NCBI GenBank assembly: GCA_023398855.1
Contig: JAEWRS010000510.1
Location: 1-6,372 of the forward strand
Length of the DNA stretch: 6,372 nucleotides
DNA from: Bacillota bacterium
GTDB taxonomy: Bacteria; Bacillota; Clostridia; Lachnospirales; Lachnospiraceae
Reading direction: 5' to 3'
A model generated the notes under the pieces. That model was not told the DNA's origin and did not search any database. It worked only from the letters and a program-made list of their open reading frames with translations. Below are positions 1 through 4,710 of the stretch, piece by piece (the stretch's first letter is position 1; each line of letters begins with the position of its first letter). The translations under genes and the position numbers were made by a program.

Positions 1-2
1 CG

Positions 3-866
3 GACAATCATCTGGACTTTCATGTGGATTTGGGCCTTAAGGGGGATTTTTCCCAGCTTGAAACAGCTGTAAAGCAGATTGTCACGAATTTAAATTCCGT
101 TATGAATGAAGTCAATCAGGCGGCTGCCCAGGTGGCGTTAAGTTCCGGACAGGTTGCAAGCGGTTCCCAGCTCCTGGCAAATGGTTCGGAGGAGCAGGAA
201 AAGACTGTTGATATGCTGACCGGTTCCATCAGCCAGGTTGCGGAAAAAGTCAGGCGTCTGGCTGAAAAGGCAGGAGAAGTCTCCATGCAGGTCCAACAGA
301 CAGGAACTGAGGTAGTAAGCTGCGACATGTCCATGCAGAATCTATCTGACGCAATGAATGAGATTTATACTTCTTCCGGGGAGATCGGAAAGATCATTAA
401 GGTAATTGAAGATATAGCATTCCAGACTAATATTCTGGCTTTGAATGCGGCAATTGAGGCCGCCAGGGCAGGAGAGTCTGGAAGAGGGTTCGCAGTGGTC
501 GCAGGTGAAGTACGGAATCTGGCAGCGAAAAGCTCAGAGGCAGCAAAAAACACCACCACATTGATTAAGGACTCCATCAATGCAGTGGAAAAGGGCAATA
601 AGATACTAGATGAAACGGTTCGGTCCATGATGAAGGTTTTGGAGGATTCTGCTTTGGCAGTGGATTCGGTGGACGCCATCTCTTCCATTGCATCTCAGGA
701 AGCTAAATCCGTTGAAGAAGTGACAAGGGAGCTTGAAAGAATTTCTTCTGTGGTTCAAAACAATGCTGCTGCAGCAGAAGAGAGTGCTGCTTCCAGTGAA
801 GAATTATCCCAGCAGGCGCAGCTTTTGCGGGAACTGGTACAGGGCTTCCGGTTGCTGGAGAGCTGA
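3..866 (+). CDS. Methyl-accepting chemotaxis protein, C-terminal part (5' end outside window)
   Basis: This is the cytoplasmic signalling half of a chemoreceptor, which clusters with CheA and CheW at the membrane and controls CheA kinase activity. The frame is open from base 3, so the sensor, membrane and probably most of the HAMP part lie to the left; a GTG at 24 is internal and not a start. About 287 residues are visible. They are almost wholly heptad-like coiled coil rich in Ala, Ser, Glu and Gln. The highly conserved hairpin tip lies at about 411-512 and includes EDIAFQTNILALNAAIEAAR followed by AGESGRGFAVVAGEVR, the signature that contacts CheA/CheW. Flanking helices with Glu/Gln/Ala/Ser patches (for example AAAAEESAASSEEL near the end) are typical methylation helices. 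The C-terminus ends in LLES with no CheR-tethering pentapeptide. A terminator follows directly, so this is the last gene of its transcript. Ligand unknown. Confidence 0.94.
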   Translation, partial: DNHLDFHVDLGLKGDFSQLETAVKQIVTNLNSVMNEVNQAAAQVALSSGQVASGSQLLANGSEEQEKTVDMLTGSISQVAEKVRRLAEKAGEVSMQVQQTGTEVVSCDMSMQNLSDAMNEIYTSSGEIGKIIKVIEDIAFQTNILALNAAIEAARAGESGRGFAVVAGEVRNLAAKSSEAAKNTTTLIKDSINAVEKGNKILDETVRSMMKVLEDSALAVDSVDAISSIASQEAKSVEEVTRELERISSVVQNNAAAAEESAASSEELSQQAQLLRELVQGFRLLES

Positions 867-900
867 TTATATATGATGATTTTTATATGATATCAATGGA

Positions 901-940
901 AACAGAGTGAAGAGAAGGAGAATCTTGACTCTGTTTTTTT
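901..940 (+). terminator. Intrinsic terminator of the chemoreceptor gene
   Basis: The arms AACAGAGT (901-908) and ACTCTGTT (928-935) are perfectly complementary. Inside them a G/G mismatch is followed by a further AAGA/TCTT pairing (910-913 with 923-926), leaving a 9-base loop. The 3' arm runs into seven consecutive T (934-940). It begins 34 bases after the chemoreceptor stop codon, as expected for a rho-independent terminator. Confidence 0.85.
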
Positions 941-1082
941 GTAAACAATTGAACAATACATATTTTTTCAATTAAAAGAAAAATATAATAAAAAGCAACA
1001 GTGTAAAAAAGAATATATTTTCAGAATAATTACATACAATATGAAAATTAACAAATAAATTATGAAATAATAACAAATAGTA
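941..1082. other. AT-rich non-coding spacer upstream of an orphan promoter
   Basis: This stretch is very rich in A and T with many short A and T runs and no ribosome site followed by a frame. It contains one AT-only-type inverted repeat, AATTGAA (947-953) with TTCAATT (967-973), separated by 13 bases. Its right-hand part adjoins the -35 box at 1083 and could act as an UP element for RNA polymerase; that role is inferred from composition and position only. No gene is seen here on either strand. Confidence 0.5.
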
Positions 1083-1111
1083 TTGACAAAACATGGCTTG
1101 TACGTTATAAT
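1083..1111 (+). promoter_or_regulatory. Consensus sigma-A promoter of an unassigned transcript
   Basis: A perfect -35 box TTGACA (1083-1088) and a perfect -10 box TATAAT (1106-1111) are separated by the ideal 17 bp. The expected transcription start is near 1118. Upstream sequence is AT-rich. This is the best promoter in the window, yet no recognisable gene follows before the hairpin at 1520-1566. Confidence 0.82.
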
Positions 1112-1117
1112 CAAGTC
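1095..1117. promoter_or_regulatory. Possible operator dyad over the -10 box
   Basis: GGCTTG (1095-1100) and CAAGTC (1112-1117) form an imperfect dyad (5 of 6 positions complementary, the other a G/T pair) centred on the -10 box with 11 bp between arms. A repressor of GntR or LacI type bound here would block the promoter. The arms are short and chance occurrence in this AT-rich context is quite possible. Confidence 0.25.
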
Positions 1118-1228
1118 ATAACAAAGAGAAATACTTAAGTCAACAAAATCTAACGAAAGGAGGTACAATCCACCAGAAAATTCAGCTTAGCTTTATCTGA
1201 TTCAATCATAGATGAAGCAAAAGGAAAG

Positions 1229-1258
1229 CCAATCTGCCGATGTTAGAGACCAATCTGC
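1229..1258 (+). repeat. 9-bp direct repeat CCAATCTGC
   Basis: CCAATCTGC occurs exactly at 1229-1237 and 1250-1258, a 21-base period, and the ATG at 1240 lies between the copies. It lies within the unassigned transcript. It may be a binding site, a small duplication, or chance. Confidence 0.4.
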
Positions 1259-1521
1259 AAAGACTGATCATAATCAATGATTTAGGAAAAGGATTGAATT
1301 CATGGAGAAGAGTTGTAATAGACTTCAGGCATCAAACAAAAATCATATCAGGAGGTTGCTGGATAATTAGCAGTTATGAAGTGAAATGCAAACCATGGAT
1401 CTGGTGTATAACAACGGAGAGAGGGAAAATTAATATAGATCATGTAAAGACGTGTACAATGTACAAGGAACAGACATGTGAGAGAAGTGAGGTATCAACA
1501 CCAATGGATGAGATAATATAG
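1240..1521 (+). CDS. Doubtful small protein, 93 residues, unrecognised
   Basis: I do not recognise this protein. For it: the frame is open for 93 codons in a rather AT-rich stretch, it lies on the strand of the strong promoter at 1083-1111, and its TAG overlaps the first bases of the terminator hairpin, as in a compact gene. Against it: no good ribosome site (the purine run AAAAGGAAAG is about 10-11 bases before the ATG), heavy use of ATA and AGA codons compared with the neighbouring genes, and an odd composition with six Cys and four Trp but no domain or membrane segment. The strong Shine-Dalgarno at 1159-1163 is about 76 bases upstream and does not serve this start. It is best treated as a candidate only; the transcript may be non-coding or degenerate. 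Confidence 0.25.
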   Translation: MLETNLQRLIIINDLGKGLNSWRRVVIDFRHQTKIISGGCWIISSYEVKCKPWIWCITTERGKINIDHVKTCTMYKEQTCERSEVSTPMDEII

Positions 1522-1577
1522 AAACGGGTATCGATGTGAAGTTTATTATAATCGGTATCCGTTTCTATTTGTGTTTT
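1520..1577. terminator. Long hairpin terminator between convergent transcripts
   Basis: Bases 1520-1534 pair with 1552-1566 over 15 bp, 13 Watson-Crick and two G-U pairs in the + transcript, with a 17-base AT-rich loop. The + side is followed by ATTTGTGTTTT, a moderately T-rich tail. Read on the minus strand, the hairpin lies 14 bases after the radical SAM stop and is followed by TATATTAT. It probably ends transcription from both directions. Confidence 0.72.
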
Positions 1578-1579
1578 GA

Positions 1580-2488
1580 TCAATAAATACCTTCCAAATC
1601 AAAAGGCGGTGTATATTCTTCTTTTGCGCTGCTTTTTTCCTGCATAAATCCCTGTTCCAACCCTAGTCTGATAGCCTCATCCACCACCTTCCCATATTCA
1701 TAAGAGGTAATTCGCCGGTTAATTTCCGGATAATTCCCACTTTGATAGAATGGTGTATACTGGCTCATAAGGCTGATGTAATACATCCCCTCTGGCAATT
1801 CTTCCTTTATCCAGTGAAGAAGGCGGATGGAATCTTCCTTTGCACCAGGAAGCACCATATGGCGTATGATGACTCCCTTTTTCATAATGATGCCGTGGGT
1901 ATCAAACCGGGGCATTCCGGTCTGCCGGACCATCTGCTTTACAGCCTTTGAGGCCACAGCAAAATAATCGGGAGCCTTGCTGTAACGGGAAGAAAGCTGA
2001 GAATTGAAATATTTTAAATCAGGCAGCCAGATATCTACATATTGGGCCAGCTCTTTTACAACCGCCTCTGACTCATAGCCGCCGCAGTTATAGACCACTG
2101 GTATGACCAGCCTGGTCTTTACCAGATCCAGTGCTTTTAAAATGGAGGGAAGATACTGGGTGGCAGTGACCAGGTTGATATTGTGGGCGCCTTCCTCCTG
2201 AAGCCGTAACATGATATGGGAAAGTTCTTCACTTGTTATTTCTTTTCCGAAATTCTCCTGACTGATAGAATAATTCTGGCAAAAGCAGCAGCCCAGGGTG
2301 CAGCCGGAAAAAAATATGGTGCCGCTTCCCCTGCTTCCGCTGATGCAGGGCTCCTCCCAGTGATGAAGTGCGGCACGGGCGGCCTTTAAGGTGCCGCCGC
2401 ATCCGCAGAAGCCGGTGCGGATATGCCGGTTCACCCCGCAGTTTCTGGGACAGAGGCAGCAGGATTCATATATATGATCAAGATTCAT
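1580..2488 (-). CDS. PflX-like radical SAM protein (COG1313 type)
   Basis: This is a 302-residue member of the radical SAM family related to pyruvate-formate-lyase activating enzymes. Such proteins bind a 4Fe-4S cluster and cleave S-adenosylmethionine to a 5'-deoxyadenosyl radical, usually to make a glycyl radical; the target of this subgroup is not established. Visible features are the cluster motif CxxxCxxC at Cys63, Cys67 and Cys70 (SGCTLGCCFCQN), an extra N-terminal Cys group (CCLCPRNCG, residues 10-18, and FCGC, 27-30), NLVTATQY (105-112), YNCGGY (133-138) and DIWLPDLKY (152-160). All are typical of COG1313 proteins. The start is placed at the ATG at 2488, with AGGAG 8 bases upstream; the in-frame GTG at 2497 would overlap that ribosome site. 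No glycyl radical enzyme is in the window. It is divergent from azlC. Confidence 0.9.
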   Translation of the reverse strand: MNLDHIYESCCLCPRNCGVNRHIRTGFCGCGGTLKAARAALHHWEEPCISGSRGSGTIFFSGCTLGCCFCQNYSISQENFGKEITSEELSHIMLRLQEEGAHNINLVTATQYLPSILKALDLVKTRLVIPVVYNCGGYESEAVVKELAQYVDIWLPDLKYFNSQLSSRYSKAPDYFAVASKAVKQMVRQTGMPRFDTHGIIMKKGVIIRHMVLPGAKEDSIRLLHWIKEELPEGMYYISLMSQYTPFYQSGNYPEINRRITSYEYGKVVDEAIRLGLEQGFMQEKSSAKEEYTPPFDLEGIY

Positions 2489-2496
2489 GTAAGTCA

Positions 2497-2501
2497 CTCC
2501 T
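2497..2501 (-). promoter_or_regulatory. Ribosome site fixing the radical SAM start
   Basis: AGGAG on the minus strand lies 8 bases before the ATG at 2488. It overlaps the alternative upstream GTG at 2497-2495, which therefore cannot be the start. Confidence 0.75.
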
Positions 2502-2512
2502 GTTTCTCATCG

Positions 2513-2541
2513 TTGACAAAGTCATTTTTGTGCATTAATAT
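2513..2541 (+). promoter_or_regulatory. Probable azlCD promoter
   Basis: A perfect TTGACA (2513-2518) is followed after 17 bp by TAATAT (2536-2541), a 4-of-6 match to the -10 consensus. A perfect TATAAT at 2539-2544 overlaps it, but at 20 bp spacing it is less likely to pair with this -35. The leader to azlC would be about 50 bases. Confidence 0.5.
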
Positions 2542-2568
2542 AATAAACAATATAATTGAAAAATACAA
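2540..2568 (-). promoter_or_regulatory. Possible promoter of the radical SAM gene
   Basis: On the minus strand TTGTAT (2568-2563) and TATTAT (2545-2540) are 17 bp apart, giving a leader of about 45 bases to the ATG at 2488. It overlaps the azlCD promoter, so the two divergent units may compete for polymerase. AT-rich sequence makes such matches easy, hence modest confidence. Confidence 0.4.
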
Positions 2569-2599
2569 GACAAAGACAACATACAAAGGAACGAATAGG

Positions 2600-3307
2600 A
2601 TGAGTGATACAACAAAAATGGCTGCTCTGCGATATGCATTTCCCAAAACAATGCCAGTGATGGCCGGTTATCTGGTTTTAGGGGCAGCATATGGGATACT
2701 GATGAATGTCAATGGATATGGGGTCTGGTGGGCGCTGGCTATCAGTGTATTTGTCTATGCAGGAAGTCTGCAATATCTTGGAATCACATTTTTTGTGGCA
2801 GCAGTGAATCCATGGTATGCTTTTTTTATGTCCTTAATGCTCAATGCCAGGCATTTATTTTATGGGCTCTCCATGCTGGACAAGTATAAGGAGGCAGGAA
2901 AGCTGAAGCCCTATCTTATATTTGCTTTAACAGATGAAACGTTTTCCGTGCTTTGCAACGAAGAGGTGACAGAGGGAATTTCAAAATACTGGGTTTATTT
3001 TTTCGTGTCAATCCTGGATCAGTTGTATTGGGTGGCAGGTGCAGTTGCCGGTGCTTTTGCAGGAACAATGATAACCTTTAATACAGCGGGAATGGACTTT
3101 GCTCTGACTGCTCTTTTTGTAGTAATCTTTATTGACCAGTGGAAGTCAGGAAAAGGGCGTTCTTCTGCCTGTGTGGGTGTATGCGCCTCAGCTCTTTGTG
3201 TGGCTGTCCTTGGAAAGAATGCTTTCATTGTTCCGGCAATGATTCTCATTCTGGCGGTTATTACGGCCGGATATTTTGTGAATAAGAAAAGGGAGGAATC
3301 GCTTTGA
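2600..3307 (+). CDS. azlC: AzlC-family branched-chain amino acid exporter, large subunit
   Basis: This is a 235-residue integral membrane protein of the AzlC family, the large subunit of a two-component exporter known in Bacillus for branched-chain amino acids and their analogues. Substrate here is inferred from the family. It shows alternating hydrophobic segments (about 18-36, 42-68, 71-90, 130-158, 165-180, 190-204 and 207-227), the family motif LNARHLFYG (81-89) and TDETFS (111-116), a ALFVVIFIDQWK-type segment (171-182), and a basic tail. The start is the ATG at 2600: AAAGGA lies 9 bases before it and the protein then matches the family length. The same frame is open upstream to 2423, but that extension is hydrophilic, overlaps the radical SAM gene and covers the promoter. 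The stop overlaps the azlD start by 4 bases, so both subunits are made from one coupled message. Confidence 0.94.
   Translation: MSDTTKMAALRYAFPKTMPVMAGYLVLGAAYGILMNVNGYGVWWALAISVFVYAGSLQYLGITFFVAAVNPWYAFFMSLMLNARHLFYGLSMLDKYKEAGKLKPYLIFALTDETFSVLCNEEVTEGISKYWVYFFVSILDQLYWVAGAVAGAFAGTMITFNTAGMDFALTALFVVIFIDQWKSGKGRSSACVGVCASALCVAVLGKNAFIVPAMILILAVITAGYFVNKKREESL
3291..3296 (+). promoter_or_regulatory. Ribosome site for the TTG start of azlD
   Basis: GGGAGG lies inside the 3' end of azlC, 7 bases before the TTG at 3304. No ATG is near; the next in-frame ATG, at 3346, would cut into the first membrane helix. Confidence 0.75.
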
Positions 3308-3639
3308 ATCAGAATATAGCAGCTAACAGCCTTCTTGCAGTGGTCATGATTCTGGCTACAATAATCACCCGTTTTCTTCCATTTCTTTTGTTTCCGGCTG
3401 GAAAAAAGACTCCAAAATATATTCTTTATCTGGGAAAAACCCTTCCATATGCCACCATTGGGCTTTTGGTGGTTTACTGTTTAAGAGGACTTCAGTTTTT
3501 TTCCTATCCCAATGGTCTTCCAGAGCTTCTTGCCATCGGAGCCATTGCTGCTCTTCATTTGTGGAAGGGTAATTCCCTGTTAAGCATTGGTGCTGGTACG
3601 GCACTTTACATGGTGCTGATTCAGGGAGTGTTCCGCTAA
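3304..3639 (+). CDS. azlD: AzlD-family exporter, small subunit
   Basis: This is a 111-residue membrane protein of the AzlD family, the small partner of AzlC in amino acid export. Hydrophobic segments lie at about 8-30, 49-66, 72-87 and 92-108, and the family motifs TRFLPF (22-27), LGKTLPYA (43-50) and HLWKGN (85-90) are present. Length is normal for the family. The start is TTG, supported by GGGAGG 7 bases upstream and by its overlap with the azlC stop in the arrangement TTGA, which suggests translational coupling to give balanced subunits. It converges on the AraC-family gene with only 17 bases between stop codons and no strong terminator in that gap. Confidence 0.9.
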   Translation: MNQNIAANSLLAVVMILATIITRFLPFLLFPAGKKTPKYILYLGKTLPYATIGLLVVYCLRGLQFFSYPNGLPELLAIGAIAALHLWKGNSLLSIGAGTALYMVLIQGVFR

Positions 3640-3656
3640 AACCCATACTCATGGTA

Positions 3657-4535
3657 TCAGTATCCTTTTGGAAGTACAGCCTGCTCCCGGAATTCTTTGG
3701 GAGAAAGGCCAAATTCTTTTTTAAAAGCCCGGTAAAAGCTGGTATAATCAGAAAATCCATATTGATGATACAGTTCTCCAAAGGGGAGCCCGGAGAGAAT
3801 GCCGTTTTTACTGGCCTGAAGCCGCTTTTTTAGGATGTACTGGTGCAGGGATATGCCCATATTATCCTTAAAAACGTGGGAAATGTGATATTTGCTGGCA
3901 TAGAAAAAAGAGGCCAGATGATCAAGGGAAAGGTTTTCCCCTAAATGGTTGTTAATATAATCACAAACATTCAGATAAAGAACATTTTCATATGCAGCAG
4001 GGACCTGATGGAGCATATCGTAAGTGATCCGGTTAAGCAGCAGCATAAAAGAATGAATCTGCAGTTGGGCATTCACCTGGTGAAATGCTCTATTTCCATG
4101 GATTTCTTCTAACAGATCCAAAAGGCGTCCCTGAATGTTTTGGAATGTGACAAAATCTGTGCGGAAATGATAATGTTTGCTTTCGGACACATAACGAAAG
4201 CTGTATGAGAAATCTTCTGACCAGGAACACATGGTTTCATAATAGTACCTGCTGATCCACAGGACAATTCGTTGGTAGGTTTTCCCGGTGGAATGGAAAA
4301 TGGGATGATGCTTCACCTGAGGCGGAATCAGCAGATAATCCCCGTACTGCAAAAGGTACTGGGTTCCTTCCACTTCATAGGACACATCCCCATTTAAAAA
4401 GAAATACACTTCATAATAAGAGTGGCTGTGGTCGATCACATGATCCAGATCCAGGTCCTTATAAAAAAACACTTCAAATTCTCCTGAATTCATATATTGC
4501 CGCTCATTAAAGCCGGTGGACCATTCTTTTTTCAT
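3657..4535 (-). CDS. AraC-family transcriptional regulator with cupin sensor domain
   Basis: This is a 292-residue cytoplasmic transcription regulator. The N-terminal part is an AraC-type cupin: HSHSYYE (36-42) provides the usual His/Glu pattern, then LLQYGDYLLIPP (61-72) and a His-rich KHHPIFH (75-81). The C-terminal part holds two helix-turn-helix units, about 201-222 (LSLDHLASFFYASKYHISHVF) and 252-275, ending in the family signature YGFSDYTSFYRAFKKEFG (259-276) and LSPKEFR (277-283). AAAGGAGG 7 bases before the ATG supports the start. It is divergent from uxuA, so it most likely senses a hexuronate or an intermediate and controls the uxuA operon, and perhaps itself; the ligand is not shown by the sequence. 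In Bacillus the equivalent operon uses a LacI-type regulator, so the AraC type is a different control solution. Confidence 0.94.
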   Translation of the reverse strand: MKKEWSTGFNERQYMNSGEFEVFFYKDLDLDHVIDHSHSYYEVYFFLNGDVSYEVEGTQYLLQYGDYLLIPPQVKHHPIFHSTGKTYQRIVLWISRYYYETMCSWSEDFSYSFRYVSESKHYHFRTDFVTFQNIQGRLLDLLEEIHGNRAFHQVNAQLQIHSFMLLLNRITYDMLHQVPAAYENVLYLNVCDYINNHLGENLSLDHLASFFYASKYHISHVFKDNMGISLHQYILKKRLQASKNGILSGLPFGELYHQYGFSDYTSFYRAFKKEFGLSPKEFREQAVLPKGY

Positions 4536-4575
4536 ATAAAAACCTCCTTTTCCTTCCCCTTAACCGCTTGACACT

Positions 4576-4604
4576 ATTATAAGACATGACCGCAAGTTTT
4601 GCAA
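4576..4604 (-). promoter_or_regulatory. Probable promoter of the AraC-family gene
   Basis: On the minus strand TTGCAA (4604-4599) and a perfect TATAAT (4581-4576) are 17 bp apart. Transcription would start near 4569, giving a leader of about 34 bases. The candidate regulator repeats overlap the -35 box, which would allow self-repression. Confidence 0.6.
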
Positions 4605-4620
4605 TGTAGACGGCAAATAA
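4588..4620 (+). promoter_or_regulatory. Candidate AraC-type operator: direct repeat with 21-bp period
   Basis: GACCGCAAGT (4588-4597) and GACGGCAAAT (4609-4618) agree at 8 of 10 positions and begin exactly 21 bp apart, two helical turns, the usual arrangement of AraC half-sites. Relative to the likely uxuA start near 4661 they span about -73 to -41, a position suited to an activator touching polymerase. They also overlap the -35 box of the divergent regulator promoter. Function is inferred from geometry. Confidence 0.45.
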
Positions 4621-4625
4621 ATCCA

Positions 4626-4654
4626 TGGTAATACCTTTGCGTTTTGTATATACT
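4626..4654 (+). promoter_or_regulatory. Weak, probably activator-dependent uxuA promoter
   Basis: A good -10 box TATACT lies at 4649-4654, but the hexamer 17 bp upstream, TGGTAA (4626-4631), is a poor -35. TTGCGT at 4637-4642 is too close to serve. A good -10 with a missing -35 fits a promoter that needs an activator such as the divergent AraC-type protein. Confidence 0.35.
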
Positions 4655-4656
4655 GG

Positions 4657-4689
4657 AACCATAAGGCAGGAAAAGAAACTCTTATGGTT
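4657..4689 (+). repeat. Perfect 9-bp inverted repeat in the uxuA leader
   Basis: AACCATAAG (4657-4665) and CTTATGGTT (4681-4689) are exact reverse complements around a 15-base purine-rich spacer. There is no T run after it, so it is not a terminator. It sits between the -10 box and the ribosome site, covering about -4 to +29, and could be a repressor operator or, if transcription starts a little upstream, a leader hairpin. Confidence 0.6.
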
Positions 4690-4696
4690 GGTTTGA

Positions 4697-4705
4697 AAAG
4701 GAGGT
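4697..4705 (+). promoter_or_regulatory. Ribosome site fixing the uxuA start
   Basis: AAAGGAGGT with 6 bases from GGAGG to the ATG at 4711 fixes the start. The in-frame ATG at 4684 lies upstream of this site and inside the inverted repeat, so it is not used. Confidence 0.85.
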
Positions 4706-4710
4706 ATTAT

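Larger units (their letters stand above)
1118..1577 (+). ncRNA. Unassigned transcript between a strong promoter and a hairpin terminator
   Basis: A consensus promoter before it and a 15-bp hairpin after it delimit a transcript of roughly 450-460 bases. It starts with a textbook Shine-Dalgarno (GGAGG, 1159-1163), but no ATG, GTG or TTG lies at usable distance: the three frames after it close as an 11-codon frame from ATC, a frame with no start that ends at 1241-1244, and a stop at 1186-1188. Further purine-rich SD-like stretches occur at 1287-1292 and 1350-1356 without convincing frames. Small foldable elements include the nested pairs CATGT/ACATG (1441-1445, 1474-1478) and TGTAC/GTACA (1453-1457, 1461-1465). 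I recognise no known riboswitch or RNA family. It could be a regulatory RNA, an mRNA for the doubtful 93-residue frame inside it, or the 5' end of an operon whose first gene was lost. The RNA label is the least committal choice. Confidence 0.35.

Noticed and set aside
947..973. AATTGAA/TTCAATT inverted repeat as an operator or terminator
   Set aside because: Seven AT-rich pairs in a region of nearly pure A/T are expected by chance, and no T tail or promoter is properly placed.
968..1168. Minus-strand 66-codon hydrophobic frame, toxin-like in appearance
   Set aside because: It is rich in Ile, Leu, Tyr and Phe only because the DNA is AT-rich, starts with TTG without a ribosome site, and lies across the + promoter at 1083-1111.
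2423..2599. Upstream extension of azlC by 59 residues
   Set aside because: The extension overlaps the radical SAM gene, spans the promoter region, is not AzlC-like, and the ATG at 2600 has its own ribosome site.
3645..3663. Short hairpin ATACT/AGTAT between azlD and the AraC-family gene as a terminator
   Set aside because: The stem has only 5 bp and the following T run is four bases; it is too weak to call.
3365..3781. Minus-strand 138-codon frame opposite azlD
   Set aside because: It is antisense to the well-supported azlD and runs out of frame into the AraC-family gene; no ribosome site or domain.
4590..4650. Catabolite-repression (cre) site in the uxuA spacer
   Set aside because: I looked for a TGNAANCGNNNNCA-type match around TTTGCGTTTTG (4636-4646); the flanking positions do not fit.
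4684..4710. Upstream ATG for uxuA, 9 residues earlier
   Set aside because: It lies before and includes the strong ribosome site at 4697-4705 and falls in the inverted repeat; relatives begin at MKLSF.
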